This document shows, in pieces, positions 26,138 to 34,452 of a stretch of 54,469 nucleotides of DNA. The DNA lies in NCBI GenBank assembly GCA_014584295.1, contig JACTNC010000012.1, positions 1 to 54,469 of the forward strand, read 5' to 3'. Origin of the DNA: Verrucomicrobiota bacterium. Its GTDB lineage: Bacteria > Verrucomicrobiota > Verrucomicrobiia > Opitutales > Opitutaceae. The notes under the pieces were generated by a model, which saw only the letters and a program-made list of their open reading frames with translations, made no database searches and had not been told where the DNA came from. Every line of letters begins with the position of its first letter. The stretch's first letter is position 1. Position numbers and translations under genes: made by a program.

Positions 26138-27217
26138 TCAGAGTTGAATCGTTCTGCCCTCCCGGGCGGACTGCTCGGCGGCAAGGACCACCCTCAGGCT
26201 GTTCACGGCACTTTCGAGGTGTTCGGTGAGGTCGAGATCCTGGCGAATTGCGTTGAGAAAGACCTCCTGTTCGCGGCGGCAGAGTTCGTCGTGCGAGGGC
26301 TCGTCGGAGACATCAATCCATTCGTCTTTCCGCGCGAAGGTGCCGTCGGGACGAAGGTCGGAGAAGTGACGCAGCAGCGACTCGGTCTTCGAGTGGGAGT
26401 CCACTGAGGCGGAGCTGCCGGCGGCACCCGCGGTCTTTGCCATGATGCTTACGCTGCCTTTCGGGCCGACCACATCCTTCACAAAGAAGGCGGATTCACT
26501 CATCATCGGTCCCCAGCCTGCCTCATACCACCCGATGGAACCATCCTCAAAGGTCACCTGGAGATGTCCATAGTTGGGCTTGCCCGGCGGAAGGTCGTCC
26601 GTGAGCCGCGCCTGGATGCCGCTTACGCGGACCGGGCGCGAGCCTGTCATCCGGCACATGACATCCACGTAGTGAACGCCGCAATCGACGATGGGGGCGA
26701 GCGAGGCGATGAGGTTTTGGTGGGTCCTCCAGTTTGCGCCGGAACTCTGCTGATTCAGGTTCATGCGCATGACGAGCGGCTTGCCGAGCGTCTGGGTGAT
26801 TTCAACAAAACGCTTCCAGGAAGGGTGCACCTGAAGGATGTAGCCGACGACGACTTTTTTTCCGAGTTTGCGAGCTGTGTCGATGATGCGGCGACAGTCC
26901 GCGACTGTTTCGGCGAGTGGCTTCTCGAGGAAGACGTGCGCACCGGAATTCAGCGCGGCGAGAGCATAGTCGGCATGCGTGTCCGGGTAGGTGCTGATGC
27001 ACACGGCATCGGGTCGGGTCTTTGCCAAGGCATCGGAATAGCTTGAGAACTCCGGATAGGCGTTGCCGAATTCCGCGTTCAATTTCCGCCGTGATTCAGC
27101 GCCCCGGCTGACCAGACCGACAATTTCGAACTGGGGCGCGAGGTTTCGGTAGGCGCGGGCGTGGGAGGTGCCCATGTGACCACAGCCGACGACAAGGATG
27201 CGAAGGGGAGCATGCAT
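26138..27217 (-). CDS. Gfo/Idh/MocA family NAD(P)-dependent oxidoreductase
   Basis: This 359-residue protein has an N-terminal Rossmann fold ('RILVVGCGHMGTSHARAYRN') and the family Glu-Lys-Pro motif 'HVFLEKPLAETVADC'. The C-terminal alpha/beta domain carries 'PIVDCGVHYVDVMCRMTG', whose Asp and His are the usual active-site pair. Such enzymes oxidise or reduce sugars and inositols. It follows the MFS permease gene by 18 bases on the same strand, so uptake and first oxidation of the same sugar-like substrate is a fair inference. The substrate cannot be read from the sequence. Confidence 0.9.
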   Translation of the reverse strand: MHAPLRILVVGCGHMGTSHARAYRNLAPQFEIVGLVSRGAESRRKLNAEFGNAYPEFSSYSDALAKTRPDAVCISTYPDTHADYALAALNSGAHVFLEKPLAETVADCRRIIDTARKLGKKVVVGYILQVHPSWKRFVEITQTLGKPLVMRMNLNQQSSGANWRTHQNLIASLAPIVDCGVHYVDVMCRMTGSRPVRVSGIQARLTDDLPPGKPNYGHLQVTFEDGSIGWYEAGWGPMMSESAFFVKDVVGPKGSVSIMAKTAGAAGSSASVDSHSKTESLLRHFSDLRPDGTFARKDEWIDVSDEPSHDELCRREQEVFLNAIRQDLDLTEHLESAVNSLRVVLAAEQSAREGRTIQL

Positions 27218-27235
27218 GGAGGGAACGGGGAAATC

Positions 27236-28474
27236 TCAATGGGGAAGGTCGGGCGCCGCTGCAGCAGCTCCCGGCCCGCGGGTGGGAGGCCGGAAGAAAA
27301 ACAAGAGCAGCAGGATGCCCCCTATGGCGGCGAGAGTCGGCACCAGGAAGACTTTCTGGTAGTCGACCGCGCCGAGGGGCGAAGAGTAGGCTGCGGCGAG
27401 CCTGGGGAAGAGCTGGCTGGAAACCACCATACCCGCGCCGAGGATCAGCAGGTTCGCGGCACCTTGGGCGCTGGTTCGAACGTCGGAGGGAAACACCGCA
27501 TCGACGAAGATGTAGACCGTCGCAAAGAAGAAGGCATAGCAGATGCCGTGCAGCACCTGGACGGCGACGATGAGCGCCGTATAGCCGGAGTCCGCGAACA
27601 CGGAGAACACGCCGTAACGGACCGCATGGCCAAGGATGCCTATGATCATGGTCCATTTCCACCCCAGTTTTTTCAGAACAACTCCCAGCGCGAGCATGGT
27701 GACGATTTCAGCGACCTGGCCGATGCTGCTCACGACCATGGTCATCTTGGCTGAGATGCCGACGTGCGTGAGGAATCCGTCGATCACCACGAAGTAGCCA
27801 TTGTGAATCACGGAGTCGATGAACGTGACAAGAAAGAGGATGGCCACAAAGGGCAGGCGGAGCAACTTTGCGGCGCGAAGCCAGGCGAGCCGGTCGATTC
27901 CCTTGGCATCCGTGCGGGCAGGCGTGTGTGGGAGCGTGAGACTGTAGAGGGCGAGCGCGAGCGAGAGGATGCCTGCCACGATGAAGACCCAGCGGGTTTG
28001 TGAGGCATCAGCTTTGTCGCCAAGCAGGAAAATGAACGGCCAGCTTACGATGATCCAGCCGATCGTGCCGCCCATGCGGACAAAACCGAAGTCCCGAGCA
28101 GGGTCCTTCAGGTTTGCAAATGCCAGGGAGTTTGCGACGGAGATCGTGGGTACGAACAGCAGGCCGTAGATGAGAAAGATCGTGAAGAAGCTCGTGAAGC
28201 TCTGAACGAAGGCGCAGGCAATCAGCGCGATGCCGCCGACGCAGTGACTGAAGGAAAGAAAACGCTCAGCCGCAAAATTTCGGTCGGCGAACTGGTTGCT
28301 GAAAAACATGCCCACCACGGATGCGATGCCGAATACGCTGCCGACCCAACCTTGCTGGCCGGCGGTAAAACCCAGCATGCCCATATAGGGGAAGATTTTG
28401 ATCTGCCAGGCTCCCCAGATCCCGATTTCGAGGATCATCATGAGAAACAGGCGGTACTTGATGGATGAATTCAT
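27236..28474 (-). CDS. MFS permease, nucleoside:H+ symporter (NHS)-like
   Basis: The protein has 412 residues from ATG 28474; the longer frame adds a non-hydrophobic extension. It has twelve hydrophobic segments. The start 'KYRLFLMMILEIGIWGAWQI' and segments 'GLLFVPTISVANSLAFANL', 'FGFVRMGGTIGWIIVSW' and 'LHGICYAFFFATVYIFVDA' are typical of the NupG/XapB-like group that in environmental bacteria often sits with sugar oxidoreductases. It is co-directional with the Gfo/Idh gene 18 bases downstream, and presumably imports a sugar or nucleoside-like substrate. Confidence 0.88.
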   Translation of the reverse strand: MNSSIKYRLFLMMILEIGIWGAWQIKIFPYMGMLGFTAGQQGWVGSVFGIASVVGMFFSNQFADRNFAAERFLSFSHCVGGIALIACAFVQSFTSFFTIFLIYGLLFVPTISVANSLAFANLKDPARDFGFVRMGGTIGWIIVSWPFIFLLGDKADASQTRWVFIVAGILSLALALYSLTLPHTPARTDAKGIDRLAWLRAAKLLRLPFVAILFLVTFIDSVIHNGYFVVIDGFLTHVGISAKMTMVVSSIGQVAEIVTMLALGVVLKKLGWKWTMIIGILGHAVRYGVFSVFADSGYTALIVAVQVLHGICYAFFFATVYIFVDAVFPSDVRTSAQGAANLLILGAGMVVSSQLFPRLAAAYSSPLGAVDYQKVFLVPTLAAIGGILLLLFFFRPPTRGPGAAAAAPDLPH

Positions 28475-28701
28475 GGTGGAGCAGGCGGGTGTCGACGTGG
28501 AGGGATAATTGTTTTGGGAAGCCCTTCTGACTGTCAGGGATTCGCGGAGTCGCGAGCGAAAAAGCAACTTTCATGGTGCGGCACAACCGCCCCTTCAATC
28601 CCTGATTCCGCACCGCCCATGTGTCCGCTCCCGAATTTCATTGTCCGACGTGCACATGCCGGAGCGGCAGGGCCCTCTCCAACTTCACCCCCGACACGGT
28701 C

Positions 28702-29871
28702 ATGAAACCCCTTCCTTCACGTTTCCGGGTGGCGATTGTCGGTATATCGGGGTATGGACGTATTCACCTGCAGCTTGCACGGGAATGGGTTGAACGGGGT
28801 GATATCGATCTTGCAGCGGCGGTTGTCATCAACCGGAGCGAGGTGGAGGAAGAGTGTGGAGTGTTGGAGAGGAGCGGGACTCGGCTGTACTCCACCTTTG
28901 ACGCGATGATTGCAGAGGAGGTTGGTCGCATTGACTTGTGCCTCATTCCCACGGGCATTGCCTTGCACTCCCGGATGACGCTCGCAGCCCTAAGGGCGGG
29001 GATGAATGTGCTGGTCGAGAAACCCCTGGCCAGTTCCGTGGCTGAGGTGGATGAGATCGCCGCCGAATCGCGGGCGTCAGGTCGCTTTGTCGCGGTCGGT
29101 TTTCAGGACATCTACAATCCACAGGTGCAGGAGGTGAAGCGGCGCCTGCTTCAGGGGGCCCTTGGAAAGCTGCGGTCGGCAAAATTTCTTGGTCTCTGGC
29201 CGCGTCCGATAACGTATTTTTCCCGGAATGGCTGGGCGGGCCGCGTGCAGGTCGAAGGGGTGCCTGTCCTTGATTCGCCGCTAAACAATGCTTTCGGTCA
29301 CTTCGTGAATTTGGCGCTTTTTTACTCAGGCGCGGCATTTGAGGAATCCGCGGTTGTCGAGGATGTCCAGGCGCGGCTGTGGCGCACGAATGCGATCGAG
29401 ATGTTCGATACTGCGGTGGTCACCGCCAGGACAAGGGAGGGGGTCGAACTGTGGCTTGGGGCCTCCCACGCCTGCCTGGAGACTCGTGAACCGGAAATTC
29501 ACCTGGAAGGCGACAGCGGCAGACTCGTTTGGCGCCATGAAAGCGACTACGTCGTTGAGACGCGGGAAGGTCAAACCGAGCGGGTGATCCTGCCCGCGGC
29601 GGCCGAGGCGCGTCGCCACATGATGCAGGCAGTCGTGGATTGCCTGGCGGGGCGGAACACATTTCTTTGCGGTTCCAGGATTGCGAGGCGTCATACCGAG
29701 CTGATCACTCGCGTGCATCGGGCGAGTCCGATCGAGCCACTGCCTGGAAATCCTTGGTCGGTCGCTGGTGCAGGAAAAGCGTCAACGGTACTTGCGGTAG
29801 CTGGCCTGGAGGCGCACTTGCTGGAGGCATTTGTGAATCGGAAAATTCCGATGTTGGAACGGATGCATTGA
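28702..29871 (+). CDS. Gfo/Idh/MocA family oxidoreductase (second, divergent)
   Basis: The protein has 389 residues from ATG 28702. Motifs are 'RVAIVGISGYGRIHLQLA' (nucleotide binding), 'NVLVEKPLASSVAEV' and a C-terminal domain with 'PVLDSPLNNAFGHFVNLALF'. The glycine-rich loop reads GISGYG, matching GxxGxG rather than the GxGxxG of the other copy. The two share little sequence. It is transcribed divergently from the MFS gene, with 227 bases between the start codons. Its substrate is probably a sugar derivative; nothing more specific can be seen. Confidence 0.85.
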   Translation: MKPLPSRFRVAIVGISGYGRIHLQLAREWVERGDIDLAAAVVINRSEVEEECGVLERSGTRLYSTFDAMIAEEVGRIDLCLIPTGIALHSRMTLAALRAGMNVLVEKPLASSVAEVDEIAAESRASGRFVAVGFQDIYNPQVQEVKRRLLQGALGKLRSAKFLGLWPRPITYFSRNGWAGRVQVEGVPVLDSPLNNAFGHFVNLALFYSGAAFEESAVVEDVQARLWRTNAIEMFDTAVVTARTREGVELWLGASHACLETREPEIHLEGDSGRLVWRHESDYVVETREGQTERVILPAAAEARRHMMQAVVDCLAGRNTFLCGSRIARRHTELITRVHRASPIEPLPGNPWSVAGAGKASTVLAVAGLEAHLLEAFVNRKIPMLERMH

Positions 29872-30084
29872 ATCGGTGGAAAGTGGCCGAAGCCACCCGG
29901 AGCTGACAATCCGGCGCGGCATAGAGTCGGGTGTGATGCGGAGTAGTACGCATGCATTTGCTGTCGCCCTCACGCGCAAATTGGGTGCTCATGTCCGGGT
30001 GACCCACGGAGCCAAATTTACTGTCATCCGGCGCGCGATGAAGATGCGCGGCAAAGGTTGTTCTCTGGAGTGCCGCGTCGAGTG

Positions 30085-31266
30085 ATGAATGCTCCTATTC
30101 TGGTTTGTCCGTCCTTTTTTGGCTCCCGCTCGGATGGTATCACGAGGGCCTGCATGCTGCTCCACGGCGCCCTGTCGGATTTGGGATGCGGCAATCCATG
30201 GGTGCTTGCCGCGAACGATCCGCCTGACTCGGCGCCGCCGGCGATGGGTCGTGCGTTCGGAGGCAACTCTGTTTCGATGTGCCGGTATGCGCGCTTTTCA
30301 GGCGTCGTTTCGGCTGCCGCGCGGGGGCAATCGAGGGCGGCCGCGCGATCCTTGATCGTCTGCGCTCACATTGGCCTTTCACCGGTTGCGCGTTTATTGT
30401 CGGATCGCCTGGGTTTTCCCTATGCGGTGGTCCTTCATGGAGTGGAAGCCTGGCGAAAGCTGAGGCTCAGGGATCGCTGGGGACTCCGGCGGGCCAGCGG
30501 GTTTCTGTCCTGTTCGCAACATACGCACCGGCAGTTTATCCGGTACAATCCTGATTTCGCATGTGTTCCTGTCCACGCGACCGCGTGGGGAACCGGAGAG
30601 ATCGAGCCGATGGAGCGCATGGGCAAACTGCTGCCTGGAGAGCCCTGCCGGTTCTTGTGTGTGTCGCGGATGAGCACAGGGGATCGATTTTCAGGCTCGC
30701 GCGGTGTGGGCGGTTTATACAAGGGATTTCGGGTGCTGCTCGACGCGATGAAGGAGGTGAGTCGGCGAAAACCAGGGACGACGCTCGACCTTGTTGGAAC
30801 CGGTGATGCCCGGGCTGAGATTGAGAGGCATGTCTTTGCTGCCGGCGTGGCGGGCGTGGTTCGGTTTTGGGGTGAACTGAGCGACGATGACCTGGCGCAA
30901 AAGTATCGGGAGGCAGACGTGTTTGTCCTTCCGAGCGAGCGGGAGGGATTCGGCATCGTTTTTGTCGAAGCGATGGCGCGAGGTTTGCCGTGCGTGGGCG
31001 TATCTGCGGGTGGGATCCCGGAGGTCATGGAAAACGGAGTGGGCGGATTGCTGGTGCCTCCCGGGGATGAAGCAGCGCTGGCCGACGCACTGTGCACGCT
31101 CGCTGGAAATCCAAGCTTTCGGGAACGTCTGGGGCGCGAGGGGCGGAGGCGGTGGGAAAACGAATTTACGCGCGCGGCCTGCGTGCGGCAATTGAAGTCG
31201 GCTCTATCCGCGATCGCTCGACAGAGGCAGACCGAAGCCGGGGCGGCTGCGATGCGATTGGAGTGA
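30085..31266 (+). CDS. GT4 family glycosyltransferase
   Basis: The protein has 393 residues from ATG 30085. The N-terminal Rossmann half begins 'ILVCPSFFGSRSDGITRAC'. The C-terminal GT-B half has 'RFLCVSRMSTGDRF', 'TTLDLVGTGDARAEIE' and the nucleotide-sugar EX7E motif 'EREGFGIVFVEAMARGLPCVG'. The fold is reliable; donor and acceptor are unknown. Its stop overlaps the next glycosyltransferase start as TGATG, so the two are translationally coupled. The 213-bp gap before it shows no feature. Confidence 0.92.
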   Translation: MNAPILVCPSFFGSRSDGITRACMLLHGALSDLGCGNPWVLAANDPPDSAPPAMGRAFGGNSVSMCRYARFSGVVSAAARGQSRAAARSLIVCAHIGLSPVARLLSDRLGFPYAVVLHGVEAWRKLRLRDRWGLRRASGFLSCSQHTHRQFIRYNPDFACVPVHATAWGTGEIEPMERMGKLLPGEPCRFLCVSRMSTGDRFSGSRGVGGLYKGFRVLLDAMKEVSRRKPGTTLDLVGTGDARAEIERHVFAAGVAGVVRFWGELSDDDLAQKYREADVFVLPSEREGFGIVFVEAMARGLPCVGVSAGGIPEVMENGVGGLLVPPGDEAALADALCTLAGNPSFRERLGREGRRRWENEFTRAACVRQLKSALSAIARQRQTEAGAAAMRLE

Positions 31267-32504
31267 TGGATGCGGAGAAGTCAGTTCTTATCGCCACGCA
31301 GGCGTATGTGCCGGATTCAGCCGCGGCGGGCCAGTACCTGGCCGAGGTTGCGGAGGCGATGGTCGGCCGCGGTTGGCGAGTGACGGTCGTTGCTCCTGAG
31401 CGCGGCTACAACGAACCGAGACATCGAACTACCGGTGCGGAGGAATGCCCTGCAGGGCTTTCGATTCGCCGGGTGGGAGGGCCCGCAGTTCGAAAGCAAA
31501 ATCTTTCGGGACGTCTATGCAGCATGATCGTATTCTCGCTTCGGGTTGCAATGCATGCGCTCTTTTTCCGTAAACCCTTTGGCATGCTTGTTGGTACGTC
31601 TCCTCCGATCCTGCCTGCATTCCTGATGGCGATTGCACGCCTGCGGCGGATCCCCTTGATCTATTGGGTGATGGACCTCAATCCCGATCAGGCGATCGAG
31701 TCTGGCATGGTTTCGGCCAGAACCTGGTCGGCGCGCGTGCTGGCAGCCTCCCAGCGCTGGGTGCTGCGTCATGCGTCGGGGGTGGTCGTCCTCGATCGTT
31801 ATATGGAGAAGCGAGTGAGGAAATATGCGAGTCATCCGCGCCAACTGGAGGTTCTTCCCCTGTGGCCACTGGAAAAGGCGGGCAACCGGGAGGAGTCGGT
31901 CGCGTTTCGTGAGAGGCACGGGTGGAGCAATCACTTTGTCGTGATGTACAGCGGTAATCACAGTCCGGTTCATCCCCTGGACACGATGCTGGACGCGGCA
32001 AGGAATCTGCGTAACGACTCGCGTTTCAAGTTTGTGTTCGTCGGCGGAGGTGTCGCCAAATCAGCGATTGAGCAGGCGAAGGTGCGCGAAAATTTGGAGC
32101 ACGTGCTCCTGCTTCCCTCGCAGCCTCTCGGGGAACTCCATGCGATGCTTGGAGCTGCCGACGTCCAGGTTGTTTCAATGGGAGAGAGAATGTCGGGCTG
32201 CGTGCATCCGTCGAAGGTGTACAACATCCTGACTGCCGGGCGGCCCTTCGTGCTGCTGGGGTCTCCGTCGAACAGTGTCTCCGATCTCCTTGATCGACAC
32301 GGATGCGGGTGGCGCATCGAACATGGCGACAGCGATGGTTTTGTGCGGCTGCTGTGTCGGCTGGCTTCGGCGGAAGGAGAGCGTGAACTGGAGGAGAAAC
32401 GTCTGGCTGCAGCAGAAGTGTATCGCGATGGCGGTGCGGTTGAGGCAGCTCGCAATGAGTGGCTGGAGGTCGTCTTGTCTGCGATGGAAGGAAAAGGGAG
32501 CTAG
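31266..32504 (+). CDS. GT4 family glycosyltransferase (WbuB-like)
   Basis: The protein has 412 residues from ATG 31266, coupled to the preceding gene by a one-base overlap. The N-terminus 'VLIATQAYVPDSAAAGQYL', then 'LIYWVMDLNPDQAIESGM' and 'VVMYSGNHSPVHPLDTML', followed by 'FKFVFVGGGVAKSAIEQAK', are characteristic of WbuB/Cps2-like transferases. These transfer amino-sugars such as FucNAc in O-antigen or colanic-type polymers. The acceptor is unknown. The asparagine synthase gene begins 6 bases downstream. Presumed cytoplasmic/peripheral membrane location. Confidence 0.9.
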   Translation: MDAEKSVLIATQAYVPDSAAAGQYLAEVAEAMVGRGWRVTVVAPERGYNEPRHRTTGAEECPAGLSIRRVGGPAVRKQNLSGRLCSMIVFSLRVAMHALFFRKPFGMLVGTSPPILPAFLMAIARLRRIPLIYWVMDLNPDQAIESGMVSARTWSARVLAASQRWVLRHASGVVVLDRYMEKRVRKYASHPRQLEVLPLWPLEKAGNREESVAFRERHGWSNHFVVMYSGNHSPVHPLDTMLDAARNLRNDSRFKFVFVGGGVAKSAIEQAKVRENLEHVLLLPSQPLGELHAMLGAADVQVVSMGERMSGCVHPSKVYNILTAGRPFVLLGSPSNSVSDLLDRHGCGWRIEHGDSDGFVRLLCRLASAEGERELEEKRLAAAEVYRDGGAVEAARNEWLEVVLSAMEGKGS

Positions 32505-32510
32505 CATCGC

Positions 32511-34430
32511 ATGTGTGGTATTGCTGGATACCTTGGCCGTGGGGAGATGCGGAATGAATCGGTTCTCGCTGCGCTGCGTCACCGCGGACCGGATGGCGAG
32601 GGCAAGTGGAAGGCGGATCAGCCCAACGGATTGAAACTGACGCTGCTGCACACGCGTCTGAAGATCATCGACCTGAGCGAGAAGGCGGCACAGCCGATGC
32701 GACTGGATTCCGCGCTGCGACTGCAGTCGGTGCACACAACAGAAGCGTCGCGCTATATCGGGGTCTACAATGGCGAGATCTTTAATTTCCGCGAACTGCG
32801 TGAGGACCTGATTGCGCGCGGGCATCGCTTCGAGGGATCGGGCGACACCGAGGTTCTGCTGCGAGGGTTTGCCGAGTGGGGCGTCCAACTTTTCCAGAAA
32901 CTGGATGGCATGTTTGCGCTGGCGATTCATGATGTGGCGCAACAATGTCTTTATCTCGCCCGCGATCATGTCGGCATCAAGCCGCTCTATCACGCGCGCA
33001 CGCCAGACGGGGGAATCTGTTTTGCTTCTGAAACACGGGCGATTCTTGCATCGGGCCTGGTGGAGCGGTCTCTCAATCCGGTGGCGATCCTGGACTATCT
33101 GGAGTCGGGAGGATTTCGGGAGCCTGCGACGCTTTACGAGGGCATCCGTGCGTTTCCAGCGGGACACTACGCCGAGATCAGCATTGGCGATGGATTGCCT
33201 GTGCCAATTTGTTTTCACCGCTTCTGGTCGGTGGAAGAGATGGCGGAGGCACCACCAGGATATTCGGGAGTCGACTGGCGCGAACTGCATCGGGAGCATC
33301 TGGTGGCGTCGATCCGAAGGCAATTGACCAGCGATGTTCCGCTGGGTATTTTTCTCTCGGGCGGGGTTGATTCGACACTTCTCCTCGAGAAGGCGGTTGA
33401 AGCTGAAGGAGCTGATCGCATTCGGGCATTCACGCTGGGTGGAGAATTGACCGAGCGAGATGAGATCGCGGCGGCGCGATCAACGGCAGCGCGACTCGGT
33501 GTGCGCCACGATACGGTGTCGGTCTCGGAGAGCGAACGGGTATCCTGGGTTCGCCACGCACTGGATTCCTTGGATCAGCCTTCAGCGGATGGGATCAATA
33601 TCGCTCTGGTCTCAAGGGCGGCGCGCGCTCAGGGATTGACGGTCGCTCTCAGCGGGACTGGTGCGGACGAACTGCATGGCGACTATGGACATCCCCGCAG
33701 CCTCGCGCGACTGATGCGGCTGTTTCCGAAGCATGCGTTGGGAGCGAGCCTGATGCGAGGTGCGGGTGCGATGCTGTCGAAGGTGATTCGCGGCGATGGG
33801 CGTGCGGCGCGCATAACATCCTTGATCGATTCACTCGAAAGCGCGGAGGAACTTGTCCTGGAGAAGCGACGCTATTTCGCGAATACGGAAATCCTGAGGA
33901 TATTTCCTCCGGCGCGTGAACCGATGCTACTGGAGCGACAACGGAGGCTGGTCTTCAATCGCGAGGCATTGTTGTCACTGGGATTGCGTGAGCAGATCCG
34001 TGTCGCCGATCTTGCGGGCTACCTTAAGAACACGCTGCTGCGGGACGGGGATGCGGTCAGCATGGCGCAGGGCCTGGAAATGCGGGTTCCGTATCTGGGA
34101 CGCCGATACATGGAATGCGTGCTCGGCGCGCCCGAGAAATTCACCGGTGCCGGGTCTTTTCCAAAACCGCGGCTTGTGGACCTGCTCTCCCCGGAAGGGC
34201 GCGTCGTAGCCGTGCGCCCCAAGGTCGGGTTCAACATCGATACGCGGTGCCTGCTGACCGGCCCGATGCGTCCCCTGTTCATGGAGGCGGTGGAAACGCT
34301 GAACGGCAGCGCGAATTTCAAATTGGACGGAAAGGCGCTCCTGGCATCGATTCCAGCCGGTAGCGACCAGCGGCGGGCGCGACGGCTCTGGGCTCTGCTG
34401 AGCCTAGGGGTCTGCCTTGCGCGAAGGTAG
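32511..34430 (+). CDS. asnB: Asparagine synthase (glutamine-hydrolysing), glycan-locus type
   Basis: This 639-residue protein has an N-terminal glutaminase beginning MCGIAGYLG (Cys2 nucleophile) with 'HRGPDGEGKW' and 'YNGEIFNFRELREDLI'. The ATP-dependent synthetase domain has the PP-loop 'FLSGGVDSTLLLEKA'. AsnB homologues inside glycosyltransferase operons often amidate uronic or sugar carboxyl groups of EPS rather than making free asparagine. The 6-base spacing from the WbuB-like gene supports that role, but the sequence alone cannot separate the two. The stop is 22 bases from the convergent matrixin gene. Confidence 0.93.
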   Translation: MCGIAGYLGRGEMRNESVLAALRHRGPDGEGKWKADQPNGLKLTLLHTRLKIIDLSEKAAQPMRLDSALRLQSVHTTEASRYIGVYNGEIFNFRELREDLIARGHRFEGSGDTEVLLRGFAEWGVQLFQKLDGMFALAIHDVAQQCLYLARDHVGIKPLYHARTPDGGICFASETRAILASGLVERSLNPVAILDYLESGGFREPATLYEGIRAFPAGHYAEISIGDGLPVPICFHRFWSVEEMAEAPPGYSGVDWRELHREHLVASIRRQLTSDVPLGIFLSGGVDSTLLLEKAVEAEGADRIRAFTLGGELTERDEIAAARSTAARLGVRHDTVSVSESERVSWVRHALDSLDQPSADGINIALVSRAARAQGLTVALSGTGADELHGDYGHPRSLARLMRLFPKHALGASLMRGAGAMLSKVIRGDGRAARITSLIDSLESAEELVLEKRRYFANTEILRIFPPAREPMLLERQRRLVFNREALLSLGLREQIRVADLAGYLKNTLLRDGDAVSMAQGLEMRVPYLGRRYMECVLGAPEKFTGAGSFPKPRLVDLLSPEGRVVAVRPKVGFNIDTRCLLTGPMRPLFMEAVETLNGSANFKLDGKALLASIPAGSDQRRARRLWALLSLGVCLARR

Positions 34431-34452
34431 CCGTTTTCAGGACCGTGCTGGA

